A stretch of DNA of 64,000 nucleotides from contig CAJJCR010000008.1 in NCBI GenBank assembly GCA_905182745.1, positions 124,001-188,000 on the forward strand. Reading direction: 5' to 3'. Numbering within the stretch: the first letter of the stretch is position 1; each line of letters opens with the position of its first letter. This stretch comes from Bacteroidetes bacterium MED-G20. GTDB taxonomy: Bacteria > Bacteroidota > Bacteroidia > Flavobacteriales_D > Parvicellaceae. Position numbers and translations under genes: made by a program. The notes below the pieces were generated by a model, which worked only from the letters and a program-made list of their open reading frames with translations, was not told the origin of the DNA and ran no database searches. Shown in pieces: positions 25,763 to 35,969 of the stretch.

Positions 25763-27508
25763 ATGAGAACCTGTATTACTTTACTTTTTATTTCATTTTT
25801 TAGTACATTTTATAGCTTTAGCGACACTATTAAACCACCCATATCTTGGAGACAGATGTCCTTATTCCCAGATTCTAACTTATATAATTTATTTCTAGGT
25901 GGACCAGGGAGTGTTCAAAGGTCGTTAAAATTTAGCCAAGATAATTTGTCTATTTATGACAAACATTACATGTTTTTTTCAGAGCAAAAGGACATCTATT
26001 TTGTCAATAGTAATATTCCTGTTGTTGATGCACAATATATTCTGGGGAATGAATCAGAACAGAATCTTTCTTTATACCATAGTCAATCTGTTTCCAACAG
26101 ATCTGGGTATGCAGTTTCATTTTTAAAAAGAAGTCATGATGGCTATTACACCAATCAGTCAACGAATAATAATTATTTTCAGTTTTCTTTTAATAATAGA
26201 TCTATGGATTCGACCTACAATATGAAGTTTGGGTTAAAATACCACAGACTTTATAACCAGCTAAACGGTGGTTTAACTAACGACTCAAATTTCACTAATT
26301 CCAATGATTTTGAAAGCAATAGAAAGATTTTGAATGTAAATATGCAAAACTCCTATGCAACTAACAGACTGTTGAAGTTATACCTAAATCAAAATTGGAT
26401 TCTTAGCTCTTCAAAAAGTGATTCTGCCATGTTAAATATTAAAAAGATTAGTTTTAATAATTCCTTACAAAGAAGCTCTAGAGTTTATTTTGACAGTCTT
26501 AACCCAGATTTATTTCTTAATAATTTTCATAGTAGTGAAAGCACACATGATTCTTTATTGTTAGATGTTTTTAATAGTTCTATTAGGTACAATATAATTT
26601 CAGATAAAGACTCTGTGGCACATAACTTTAAAATTGGCTGGGATTCAGAAATTTTGTCTTATAAAAACAAACTAATAGATACTGTTTTAACCAACCAGTC
26701 TCTGAGTTTAGATTTTGTTAAGAGTAAAACAAATAATTCTTTTAGATTGGGTGGTAACTTTTATCCTCTAGGTTATAAAAAGAACAATTATGAAATCAAT
26801 TTTTTTTACGAAGGTTTTATTTTAAAAGATAAAAAATTTAAAATTTCAGGAGATTTAAGTGAATTTAGACCAGTTTTTGAAATTAACAATTACCAAAGTA
26901 ATCACCACTTTTGGAACAATAAACAGTTCAATAATATTTTATTTTGGAACGCTTCTGCAGAAATATCAGGTGGCTTATTTTCCTTGAAGTCACAAATCAA
27001 CCAGACTTATAGACCAATATATTTTACTGACTTTTCAGTGCCTTCACAATTTGATTCGTCAGCACAGGTTATCCAATCTTCTTTAAATTATAATTTAATT
27101 AAGAAAAAATATAACTTATTCACTGAAATTGTATATCAATTTCAAGGAGGAGCTCAAATTTTTCAATTACCTGACTGGGTAGGACAAGTAAAATTCAATT
27201 ATATTTTTGGAAATGAAAAAAGTAATTTAAAACTAGCTCTAGGAATCAATGCTAAGGTTTTTAGTAGTTATGCTTTACCAGTTTACTCCTCTGAAATAAA
27301 TCAGTTTACAATTAGTAATGGGCGCAAACAACCCTCCTATTTCATGGTTGATTTCTTAGCGAAAACTCAAATTAAAAGTGTTACAGTATTTCTTATGGTT
27401 ACTCATTTGAATTCCGGATTAACAGGATTTGATTATTTTTCTGCTTTTCATTTTCCGATTGCTGATCGTTGTTTGAAGTTTGGATTGAGGTGGGTCTTTT
27501 TGGATTAA
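25763..27508 (+). CDS. putative beta-barrel porin
   Basis: Signal peptide, many alternating beta strands, C-terminal aromatic 'LKFGLRWVFLD'. Confidence 0.7.
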   Translation: MRTCITLLFISFFSTFYSFSDTIKPPISWRQMSLFPDSNLYNLFLGGPGSVQRSLKFSQDNLSIYDKHYMFFSEQKDIYFVNSNIPVVDAQYILGNESEQNLSLYHSQSVSNRSGYAVSFLKRSHDGYYTNQSTNNNYFQFSFNNRSMDSTYNMKFGLKYHRLYNQLNGGLTNDSNFTNSNDFESNRKILNVNMQNSYATNRLLKLYLNQNWILSSSKSDSAMLNIKKISFNNSLQRSSRVYFDSLNPDLFLNNFHSSESTHDSLLLDVFNSSIRYNIISDKDSVAHNFKIGWDSEILSYKNKLIDTVLTNQSLSLDFVKSKTNNSFRLGGNFYPLGYKKNNYEINFFYEGFILKDKKFKISGDLSEFRPVFEINNYQSNHHFWNNKQFNNILFWNASAEISGGLFSLKSQINQTYRPIYFTDFSVPSQFDSSAQVIQSSLNYNLIKKKYNLFTEIVYQFQGGAQIFQLPDWVGQVKFNYIFGNEKSNLKLALGINAKVFSSYALPVYSSEINQFTISNGRKQPSYFMVDFLAKTQIKSVTVFLMVTHLNSGLTGFDYFSAFHFPIADRCLKFGLRWVFLD

Positions 27509-27546
27509 GATATCCTATATTTTTATTATTTTAATAAAAATTTTGA

Positions 27547-29439
27547 ATGAAGAAAATAGAGAGTTTAAGCGAATATTATCAAGATTATCAAGAAAGCATA
27601 GATAATCCTGAAAGTTTTTGGGAGGATAAAGCTTCTTCTTTCCAATGGATGTCCAAATGGAGCAAAGTTCTTAATTGGGAATTTGACACTCCTAAAGTTG
27701 AATGGTTTGTTGGTGGAAAGTTAAATATAACTGAGAATTGTTTAGATAGACATTTAGAAACACGACCAAATCAAGTTGCAATTCTATGGGAACCTAATGA
27801 TCCAGAAGAGAAAGTAATAAAGATTACATACAAAGAACTTCATCATAGGGTAAGTGTTTTTGCAAATGTTTTAAAAACTCATGGAGCTAAAAAAGGCGAT
27901 AGGATTTGTTTATACATGCCAATGGTTCCCGAGCTAGCAATCGCTACTTTAGCTTGCGCAAGAATTGGGGCAATACATTCGGTAGTTTTTGCAGGATTTT
28001 CAGCTAAAGCTTTAGCAGATAGAATAAATGATGCTAGTTGTAATATTCTCTTAACAAGTGATGGGTCATATAGAGGATCCAAACAATTATGTCTAAAAGA
28101 AATTGCAGATAAAGCTTTGGAATCGTGTTCAAGTATTACAAGTTGTATTGTACTAAAGAGAACAGGTGAAAATATTTCAATGAAGCCCAAAAGAGATTTT
28201 TGGTGGAAGGAAGAAACATCCAAAGTTAGCAGCTTGTGTAAAGCTCAGCAGATGGACTCTGAGGACCCATTATTCATTTTATATACTTCTGGTTCAACAG
28301 GAAAACCAAAAGGAGTACAACACCACTGTGGAGGTTATATGGTTTATGCAGAGTATAGCTTTAGAAATGTATTTCAGTACAACCAAAATGATATTTATTG
28401 GTGTACTGCTGATATTGGATGGATTACAGGTCATACGTATATAGTTTATGGTCCGTTATTGGCTGGAGCTACAACACTTATGTTCGAAGGGGTTCCTACT
28501 TTTCCGGATGCTGGTAGATTTTGGGAAATCTGTGATAAGCACCAAGTAAATATTTTTTATACTGCACCTACTGCTATTAGGGCTCTACAAGCATGCGGTA
28601 ATGAATTCCCAGAAAAGTATGATTTAAGTTCTTTAAAAACTTTAGGAAGTGTTGGTGAGCCAATTAATGAAGAAGCTTGGGATTGGTATAATAAGTATAT
28701 TGGAAAAGAAAAATGTTCCATTGTCGATACATGGTGGCAAACCGAAACAGGAGGAATTCTAATATCTCCACTTTCAAATATTACCAAGACCAAACCTACT
28801 TATGCTACTCTTCCATTACCGGGAATCCAACCCTGTTTAGTAGATTTAAATGGAGACGAATTATTGGGGAATAATGTTCAAGGTAATTTATGTATTAAGT
28901 TCCCATGGCCAAGTATGATTAGAACTATTTATGGCGATCATGAAAGATGTAAAAACGTATATTTTTCTAATTATCCCGGAAAATATTTTACTGGGGATGG
29001 TTGCAAAAGAGATCATGATGGTTTTTACCGCATCACAGGTAGAGTAGATGACGTAATTAATGTTTCCGGACATAGGCTAGGAACTGCAGAAGTTGAAAAT
29101 GGTATTAATGAGCACCCTTTGGTAGTTGAAAGTGCTGTTGTTGGTTTTCCTCATGAAATTAAGGGGCAAGGTATTTATGCATACATTATCTTAGATAAGA
29201 ATTCTATTTTGGAACTTGAAATTAAAGGTCAGATTTTAGAAACGGTTGTTAATGAGATAGGTCCTATAGCTAAGCCAGATAAAATTCAATTTGTTAAAGG
29301 GTTGCCCAAAACCAGATCAGGAAAAATTATGCGAAGAATTTTAAGAAAAGTTGCTGAAGGGGATACAACTAATTTGGGCGACATTTCTACTTTATTAGAC
29401 CCTTCAGTAGTGGATCAAATCATTAAAAATTCTATATAA
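27547..29439 (+). CDS. acs: acetate--CoA ligase
   Basis: 'LFILYTSGSTGKPKGVQHHCGGY', 'PKTRSGKIMRRILRKVAEGD'. Confidence 0.97.
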   Translation: MKKIESLSEYYQDYQESIDNPESFWEDKASSFQWMSKWSKVLNWEFDTPKVEWFVGGKLNITENCLDRHLETRPNQVAILWEPNDPEEKVIKITYKELHHRVSVFANVLKTHGAKKGDRICLYMPMVPELAIATLACARIGAIHSVVFAGFSAKALADRINDASCNILLTSDGSYRGSKQLCLKEIADKALESCSSITSCIVLKRTGENISMKPKRDFWWKEETSKVSSLCKAQQMDSEDPLFILYTSGSTGKPKGVQHHCGGYMVYAEYSFRNVFQYNQNDIYWCTADIGWITGHTYIVYGPLLAGATTLMFEGVPTFPDAGRFWEICDKHQVNIFYTAPTAIRALQACGNEFPEKYDLSSLKTLGSVGEPINEEAWDWYNKYIGKEKCSIVDTWWQTETGGILISPLSNITKTKPTYATLPLPGIQPCLVDLNGDELLGNNVQGNLCIKFPWPSMIRTIYGDHERCKNVYFSNYPGKYFTGDGCKRDHDGFYRITGRVDDVINVSGHRLGTAEVENGINEHPLVVESAVVGFPHEIKGQGIYAYIILDKNSILELEIKGQILETVVNEIGPIAKPDKIQFVKGLPKTRSGKIMRRILRKVAEGDTTNLGDISTLLDPSVVDQIIKNSI

Positions 29440-29475
29440 AAAAAGCCCCATATTTAATAATGGGGCTTTTTTTAT
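29439..29475. terminator. bidirectional intrinsic terminator between convergent acs and groL
   Basis: aaaaaaagccccat-atttaata-atggggcttttttt. Confidence 0.92.
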
Positions 29476-29488
29476 AATTAAATGATTT

Positions 29489-31129
29489 TTACATCATACC
29501 TGGCATTCCACCTGGCATTCCACCACCCATAGGCGGCATTGGAGAATCCTCTTCTGGTTCATCAGAAATAACACATTCGGTAGTTAACATCATAGAAGCA
29601 ATTGAAGCAGCATTTTCTAATGCACTTCTTGAAACTTTTGTTGGATCAATAACTCCGGACTTCATTAAAGACTCATATTTGTCAGTTCTAGCATTGTAAC
29701 CAAAGTCACCTTTGCCTTCTTTAACTTTCTGAACAACAACAGCGCCTTCTCCTCCAGCATTTTCCACAATTGTTCTTAAAGGGTCTTCAATAGCTCTTTT
29801 AACTATTTTAATACCTGTACATTCATCTTCATTTTCACCACTGTCTTCGTCTAAAGCAGCGGCAGCTCTTATATAAGCTACTCCTCCTCCAGGAATAATA
29901 CCTTCTTCTACAGCAGCTCTTGTTGCGGCTAAAGCATCGTCTACTCTGTCTTTTTTCTCTTTCATTTCAACTTCAGTTGCAGCACCAACATAAAGAACAG
30001 CAACACCACCAGCTAGTTTAGCTAACCTTTCTTGAAGTTTTTCTTTGTCGTAATCTGACGTAGTAGTTTCTATTTGCGCTTTAATCTGGTTAGTTCTAGC
30101 TAAAATATCCTCTTTTTTCCCAGCACCATTAACTAAAGTAGTATTGTCTTTGTCAATTTCTACTTTTTCACAAGTTCCAAGCATTTCTAAAGTGGTATTT
30201 TCCATTTTAAATCCTCTCTCTTCTGAAATCACAGTGCCACCAGTTAAAATAGCAATATCTTCAAGCATTGCTTTTCTTCTGTCTCCAAATCCAGGAGCTT
30301 TAACCGCAGCAATTTTTAAAGAACCTCTTATTTTGTTGACAACCAATGTAGCAAGTGCTTCACCATCCACATCTTCGGCAATGATTAATAAAGGTTTTCC
30401 AGTCTGAGCAACTGGTTCCAAAACTGGAAGAAGGTCTTTCATATTAGAAATTTTCTTATCATATATTAATATGTAAGGACTTTCTAAGTCTGCAATCATT
30501 TTCTCAGCATTGGTAACAAAATACGGAGATAAATAGCCTCTGTCAAACTGCATTCCTTCAACAGTTTTTACGTCAGTTTCAGTACCTTTTGCTTCTTCAA
30601 CCGTAATAACACCATCTTTTCCTACAACTTCCATTGCTTTTGCAATTAAAGAACCAATAGTCTCGTCATTATTAGCAGAAATTGAAGCTACTTGTTTTAT
30701 TCTGTCATTGTCAGAACCTACATCTTGGGAAAGTTTTCTTAATTCTTCAACAACGGTTTTAACTGCTTTGTCAATTCCTCTTTTCAAGTCCATTGGGTTA
30801 GCTCCAGCAGCTACGTTTTTCAAACCTGCGCTAATTATTCCCTGAGCTAAAACAGTAGCAGTTGTGGTTCCATCACCGGCAGTATCGTTGGTTTTAGAGG
30901 CTACTTCTTTTACCATTTGAGCTCCCATGTTTTCAACAGGATCTTTTAGTTCAATTTCTTTAGCTACAGTTACTCCATCTTTAGTTACCTGTGGGGCACC
31001 AAATTTTTTATCAATAACAACGTTCCTTCCCTTAGGACCTAATGTTGCTTTTACCGCATTAGCAAGTGCATCAACTCCTTTTTTAAGTCTGTCTCTTGCC
31101 TCTACTTCAAATATTATTTCTTTAGCCAT
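29489..31129 (-). CDS. groL: chaperonin GroEL
   Basis: '[31 protein letters not shown]', C-terminal [14 protein letters not shown]. Confidence 0.99.
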   Translation of the reverse strand: MAKEIIFEVEARDRLKKGVDALANAVKATLGPKGRNVVIDKKFGAPQVTKDGVTVAKEIELKDPVENMGAQMVKEVASKTNDTAGDGTTTATVLAQGIISAGLKNVAAGANPMDLKRGIDKAVKTVVEELRKLSQDVGSDNDRIKQVASISANNDETIGSLIAKAMEVVGKDGVITVEEAKGTETDVKTVEGMQFDRGYLSPYFVTNAEKMIADLESPYILIYDKKISNMKDLLPVLEPVAQTGKPLLIIAEDVDGEALATLVVNKIRGSLKIAAVKAPGFGDRRKAMLEDIAILTGGTVISEERGFKMENTTLEMLGTCEKVEIDKDNTTLVNGAGKKEDILARTNQIKAQIETTTSDYDKEKLQERLAKLAGGVAVLYVGAATEVEMKEKKDRVDDALAATRAAVEEGIIPGGGVAYIRAAAALDEDSGENEDECTGIKIVKRAIEDPLRTIVENAGGEGAVVVQKVKEGKGDFGYNARTDKYESLMKSGVIDPTKVSRSALENAASIASMMLTTECVISDEPEEDSPMPPMGGGMPGGMPGMM

Positions 31130-31143
31130 TTTATTTTATTTAA

Positions 31144-31422
31144 TTATTTAACAATTGCAAAAATGTCGCTTTCTCTCATAATAAGATAATCACTTCCATC
31201 AATTTTTATTTCTGTTCCGCTGTATTGTCCATACAGTACAGTTTCACCTACTTTAACAGTTACAGGTTCATCTTTTTTACCGCTTCCTGCAGCAACAACT
31301 TTTCCCTTTTTAGGTTTTTCTTTTGCTGTATCAGGTATTATTATTCCACCTGATGTAGTTTCTTCGGCAGCAGATGGTTCAATAATTACTCTATCCGCTA
31401 GTGGTTTTACATTTATAGACAT
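31144..31422 (-). CDS. groS: co-chaperonin GroES
   Basis: '[42 protein letters not shown]'. Confidence 0.98.
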   Translation of the reverse strand: MSINVKPLADRVIIEPSAAEETTSGGIIIPDTAKEKPKKGKVVAAGSGKKDEPVTVKVGETVLYGQYSGTEIKIDGSDYLIMRESDIFAIVK

Positions 31423-31541
31423 TGTTTATTATTTAATATTTATAGGTTAGGTACTGCACATTTTGTGCCATTAAATTATAGTGATTAGAATGTTGACAAT
31501 TTGACCTTGCTGAGGTCAAAAAATGACATCCTGACATTAAA

Positions 31542-31862
31542 CTAATTAGGTAAATCAGTTGGGAGATTGACTGGGTCACCTGAAGAAGGTAAACTAATAC
31601 CTTCGTTTTTATCTATGTCAGTTGAAATTTCGTTATTGCCGCCGCCAAAGTTAAATGCAGCTAAAAGGCTTAAAAAGCCCATAATAGCTGCTAGAGTCCA
31701 TGTAGCTTTTTCAATAGTTTCTGTGGACTGAGCAACTCCACCTAATTGGTTAACATTTCCAAATGAAGAGTCTAGCCCTCCACCCTTTGAGTTCTGAAGT
31801 AAAACTATTACAATAAGCAAAATTGCTGTAATAGTTGATAATATCATTAATAAAGTTCCCAT
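31542..31862 (-). CDS. secG: preprotein translocase subunit SecG
   Basis: 'LLIVIVLLQNSKGGGLDSSFGN'. Confidence 0.93.
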   Translation of the reverse strand: MGTLLMILSTITAILLIVIVLLQNSKGGGLDSSFGNVNQLGGVAQSTETIEKATWTLAAIMGFLSLLAAFNFGGGNNEISTDIDKNEGISLPSSGDPVNLPTDLPN

Positions 31863-31863
31863 C

Positions 31864-32604
31864 TTATGGTTGTGTTTTTAATTTAATGTAATTAATTCGG
31901 CTTGCAAAGAAAAGTTTTTTTTCTGGATTAGACAACATCAATTGCTCATAGATTTCAATTGCCTTAGGGTAATTACCTTGCTTTACATATATTTCAGCCA
32001 ATGTTTCAGTATTCATCTCATGGCTATCTTTTAAGCTTTTTTTAGCTGCGTTAGTAGCAGAAAAGAAATTCTTTTTCTCAGTAGAAATTTTTCTATTGTT
32101 TAAATTCTTAATTATATTATCAATTTCCTTTTCTATAGAATTAGATTTTTGACTGGGCTTATTAAGCAACCACTCATTGATAGGCATAATTTCTTTAATA
32201 GGACTATCAACTTCATGCTCCCTTTGAAAAATATCTTGTTGATTTTCTAATTCATTAATTAGTTGGTTTTGAATTAAGCTGCCATAAATATTTTTTTCTA
32301 AAACATTTAAATCGTTGTTTTTTTCCTCCTTAAAATCATTCTTTTTATCCTCTTTTATTTTTTTCCTTTCGTGAATTCTGTCGTATAGCAAGCCTCTATC
32401 ACCAATTCTAAGTGCTGTACTATTAAGTGATTGTTCGAAACCAATTCTTTTTTGATGGTTAAGAATTTTAGATAAAAACAAAAAGCAAATCCCTGAAAAT
32501 GGATATTTCAAAGTGAGTTCGAAAAAAAATTCAAGGTCTTTTTCAGACACTTTTTCTGGATCCTCTATTATTTGCTTGATATTTTTCAATTGATATTCTA
32601 CCAT
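31864..32604 (-). CDS. TPR-containing hypothetical protein
   Basis: C-terminal TPR 'ETLAEIYVKQGNYPKAIEIYEQLMLSNPEKKLFFASRI'. Confidence 0.7.
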   Translation of the reverse strand: MVEYQLKNIKQIIEDPEKVSEKDLEFFFELTLKYPFSGICFLFLSKILNHQKRIGFEQSLNSTALRIGDRGLLYDRIHERKKIKEDKKNDFKEEKNNDLNVLEKNIYGSLIQNQLINELENQQDIFQREHEVDSPIKEIMPINEWLLNKPSQKSNSIEKEIDNIIKNLNNRKISTEKKNFFSATNAAKKSLKDSHEMNTETLAEIYVKQGNYPKAIEIYEQLMLSNPEKKLFFASRINYIKLKTQP

Positions 32605-33116
32605 TCTCCAGCAAATATTTTGTCAAAAACATCTTGAGTAATTTGATAATTTAAGTTTTCAACTAATTCTTCTTCAATTGAACTAAAATCTGTTGAAGCA
32701 TCGTAATCTACAAAAGCACTAAATGCACTGTTGTTAAGCCCAATTGAGTCATTTTGATTATAGTATGTGTTTACGTTTACAGACATTTTGAGTCTGTTTT
32801 GGGCTGCACTTTCACTTCCTGCTTGAATGTTTATAGGGCTAATTGTATAGTTTTTTATAACTCCACTAATTTGTAAGTCTCCATTTTCAGCTACTAAATT
32901 AAGCTTGGTTTGAGACTGCATAATATCTCGTAAACTTTCTGTGAAGGATGCTCCAAGAAACGAACCACCGATTGCACTTTTATTATCAAAATAATCTACC
33001 TGTACTGTTTTGGCATTAATTTCTTTGGTTTCAGAACCACCAGATTTAAAACTAAATTGGGGGAGTGCACATCTAGTTAATATTATACTTATAAATATTA
33101 TTTTTAATTTAGTCAC
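32598..33116 (-). CDS. lptE: LptE-family LPS-assembly lipoprotein
   Basis: Short exported protein between a sigma-54 activator and a secG-linked TPR gene; 'QFSFKSGG...TVQVDYFDNKSAIGGSFLGASFTESLRDIMQSQTKLNLV'. Confidence 0.75.
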   Translation of the reverse strand: MTKLKIIFISIILTRCALPQFSFKSGGSETKEINAKTVQVDYFDNKSAIGGSFLGASFTESLRDIMQSQTKLNLVAENGDLQISGVIKNYTISPINIQAGSESAAQNRLKMSVNVNTYYNQNDSIGLNNSAFSAFVDYDASTDFSSIEEELVENLNYQITQDVFDKIFAGEW

Positions 33117-34373
33117 TTATTTTAAAATTTCAAATTCTTTTATTTTTCTGTAAAGAGTTCTCTCAGAAATACCAAGTTCTTTTGCTGCATTTTTTCTTCT
33201 GCCGTTGTGCTTTTTAAGTGCTTTTTGAATAAGTTCTTTTTCCCTTTCTTCTAAGGACAAAGATTCTTCAATTTCAACACTTTCTTGAAAGGAAATATTA
33301 TAGGATGGTGGTTCTTCTCTAATGTTTTCTTCTTGCAGTGAAACTGTATTGTTGGATTGCTCGTCAAATTTAATTTCCCCATCCAATTTTGAAGAATCAC
33401 TCAGTTTTGTAATCAATGCAGTTTTTTCGTTGCTAGATAAATTGTTATTATTCAAAAGATCTACAATAACTCTTTTCATTTCTGTAACATCTTGCTTCAT
33501 CTCAAAAAGTACTTTATATAAAATATCTCTTTCTGAAAAGTTATCACTTTCTTTTTTGCCATCAATTACCATTGGAAGATTTCTGCTAGAATCAATGTCT
33601 GGAAGATATTTAGTTAAAATAAGTTCATCAACTTCTCTAGAGTTTTCAATAACTGAAATTTGTTCTGCTACATTTTTAAGTTGTCTTATGTTCCCTGGCC
33701 ATAAATATTTCTCTAGTATATCTACTGCTTTTGGATTTAGTCTAATTCCAGGCATTCTATATTTTTCAGCAAAATCTGCAGAGAACTTTCTAAATAATAA
33801 ATGGATGTCATTTTTTCTTTCTCTCAAAGGTTCTAAAGAAATAGGAACAGTACTTAATCTATAAAAAAGATCTTCTCTAAATTTGCCTTTTTGAATAGCT
33901 TTTTGAACGTTTTCGTTGGTTGCAGCTATAATTCTTACATCTGTTTTTTTAACTTTTGAAGCCCCAACCTTAATAAACTCTCCAGTCTCTAGAACTCTAA
34001 GAAGTCTAACTTGTGTAGGAAGAGGAAGTTCAGCAACTTCGTCTAAGAATATAGTTCCTCCGTCTGCAACTTCAAAGTATCCTTTTCTACTGTCTGTAGC
34101 TCCAGTAAATGCCCCTTTTTCATGCCCAAACAGTTCTGAATCTATGGTTCCTTCTGGTATTGCTCCACAGTTTACAGCTATATATTCATGGTGTTTTCTA
34201 GAACTATAGTGATGGATAATTTTTGGCATATTTTCTTTTCCAGTACCACTTTCACCTGTTATTAAAACAGTAATATCTGTTGGTGCAACCTGAATAGCTA
34301 CATCCAATGCTCTATTTAATGGCTCAGAGTTTCCAATAATTCCAAATCTATTTTTGACAGTCTGTAAATTCAT
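33117..34373 (-). CDS. sigma-54-dependent transcriptional activator (AAA+ with Fis-type HTH)
   Basis: 'ITGESGTGKENMPKIIHHYS', 'GAFTGATDSRKGYFEVADGGTIFLDEVAELP', C-terminal HTH. Confidence 0.95.
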   Translation of the reverse strand: MNLQTVKNRFGIIGNSEPLNRALDVAIQVAPTDITVLITGESGTGKENMPKIIHHYSSRKHHEYIAVNCGAIPEGTIDSELFGHEKGAFTGATDSRKGYFEVADGGTIFLDEVAELPLPTQVRLLRVLETGEFIKVGASKVKKTDVRIIAATNENVQKAIQKGKFREDLFYRLSTVPISLEPLRERKNDIHLLFRKFSADFAEKYRMPGIRLNPKAVDILEKYLWPGNIRQLKNVAEQISVIENSREVDELILTKYLPDIDSSRNLPMVIDGKKESDNFSERDILYKVLFEMKQDVTEMKRVIVDLLNNNNLSSNEKTALITKLSDSSKLDGEIKFDEQSNNTVSLQEENIREEPPSYNISFQESVEIEESLSLEEREKELIQKALKKHNGRRKNAAKELGISERTLYRKIKEFEILK

Positions 34374-34375
34374 TT

Positions 34376-35788
34376 TTAAATAATTTTACCAATTAATGTT
34401 GCCGAAGTGAATCTTTCAATGAGTACATTTACATAATCTCCTTCCTTAGAATGTTCCTTAGGAAAAACAACTTTGTAATTTTCATCATTTCTTCCACAGT
34501 ATTCAAGTGCTGATTTCTTGGAAGGACCCTCTACTAAAACTTCCATTATTTTCCCAACAGAAGATTCATTATTTTTTAATGAGTGTTCTTTTTGAAGATC
34601 AATTACTTTTTGAAGTCTTGACTTTTTAATTTCTAATGGAACATTGTCTTTGTACTTTCTTTCTGCTAGAGTTTTAGGTCTCTCAGAATAAAAAAACATG
34701 TAAGAAAAATTAAACTCAACTTTTTTCATAAGGTCTAAAGTCTCCTGAAAATCTTCATCAGATTCTTCACAAAACCCTGTAATTACATCTGTAGAAATAG
34801 CACAATCTGGAATTATTTCTCTAATTGATTTTATTCTTTTTAAATACCACTCTTTGGAATAACCTCGATTCATCTTCTGAAGAATTTTGGAGCTTCCAGA
34901 CTGTACTGGTAAGTGTATGTAATTACAAATATTTTGGTATTTTTTCATCACGTGAACTACATCATCTGTCATGTCTTTGGGATGTGAAGTAGAAAACCTA
35001 ACTCGTAAGTCCTTAGCTACAAGAGCTACTTTTTCCAAAAGTTCAGAAAAGTTGGTGGTAGGAATGTTTTGGTCAATCACCTCTTCTTTTTTATTTATGT
35101 TCCATCTGTAGCTATCAACATTCTGCCCCAAAAGAATAACTTCTTTGTACCCTTTTTGGTGTAAGTCCTTAGCCTCGGCAACAATAGTAAGTGGACTTCT
35201 ACTTCTCTCTCTTCCTCTTGTAAAAGGAACTACGCAAAATGAACACATGTTGTCACAACCTCGCATTATGGATATAAATCCAGATATTCCCTTGCTGTCT
35301 AATCTTACAGGACTAATGTCTGCGTAGGTTTCTTCTCTTGACAATAAAACATTAACACTTTTTTGCCCTCCCTCCACTTCTTCTAAAAGGGTTGGTAAAT
35401 CTCTGTATGCATCCGGACCTACTACTAAGTCCACCAATTTCTCTTCTTCTAGTAAAGATTCTTTCATCCTTTCTGCCATACAGCCTAGGACACCAACGAT
35501 TAGTTTTGGATTTTGTTTTTTAAGCTTTTTGAAAGACTTAAGTCTATTTCTTACGGTAAATTCTGCTTTTTCACGTATTGAACAAGTATTAAGTAGTATC
35601 AAGTCAGATTCTTCGAGATTTCTTGTTGTGTTGTACCCATTTTTATCCAGAATAGAGGCAACAATTTCACTATCAGAAAAATTCATTTGACATCCATAAC
35701 TTTCTATATATAGCTTCTTAGAGTTGTTATTTAAACTGACTTTAAAAGTTGGATTTCCTTGTTTTTCCTCTAAAATAATCTTTTCCAT
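34376..35788 (-). CDS. miaB: tRNA-2-methylthio-N6-dimethylallyladenosine synthase
   Basis: 'YIESYGCQMNFSDSEIVASIL', radical-SAM 'MRGCDNMCSFCVVPFTRGRERSR'. Confidence 0.96.
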   Translation of the reverse strand: MEKIILEEKQGNPTFKVSLNNNSKKLYIESYGCQMNFSDSEIVASILDKNGYNTTRNLEESDLILLNTCSIREKAEFTVRNRLKSFKKLKKQNPKLIVGVLGCMAERMKESLLEEEKLVDLVVGPDAYRDLPTLLEEVEGGQKSVNVLLSREETYADISPVRLDSKGISGFISIMRGCDNMCSFCVVPFTRGRERSRSPLTIVAEAKDLHQKGYKEVILLGQNVDSYRWNINKKEEVIDQNIPTTNFSELLEKVALVAKDLRVRFSTSHPKDMTDDVVHVMKKYQNICNYIHLPVQSGSSKILQKMNRGYSKEWYLKRIKSIREIIPDCAISTDVITGFCEESDEDFQETLDLMKKVEFNFSYMFFYSERPKTLAERKYKDNVPLEIKKSRLQKVIDLQKEHSLKNNESSVGKIMEVLVEGPSKKSALEYCGRNDENYKVVFPKEHSKEGDYVNVLIERFTSATLIGKII

Positions 35789-35969
35789 TTAAGCAAATAT
35801 TGTACAAAGATAATTCAAATCTGTTAACTGCCATTATGACAGTGTTAATTATTGATAAATAAATGTACTTATACCTAAAAAAAGTTAATCATTTCTTATT
35901 GCGAATTGTTCAATCAACTATATTTTTATTTCTTTGCATTCTTTTGTTAGTGTAATAAAAAGTATTTAA

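Noticed and set aside
29879-31151. Plus-strand ORFs antisense to groL
   Set aside because: Low-complexity serine-rich translations, no homology features; shadow ORFs of a strong CDS.
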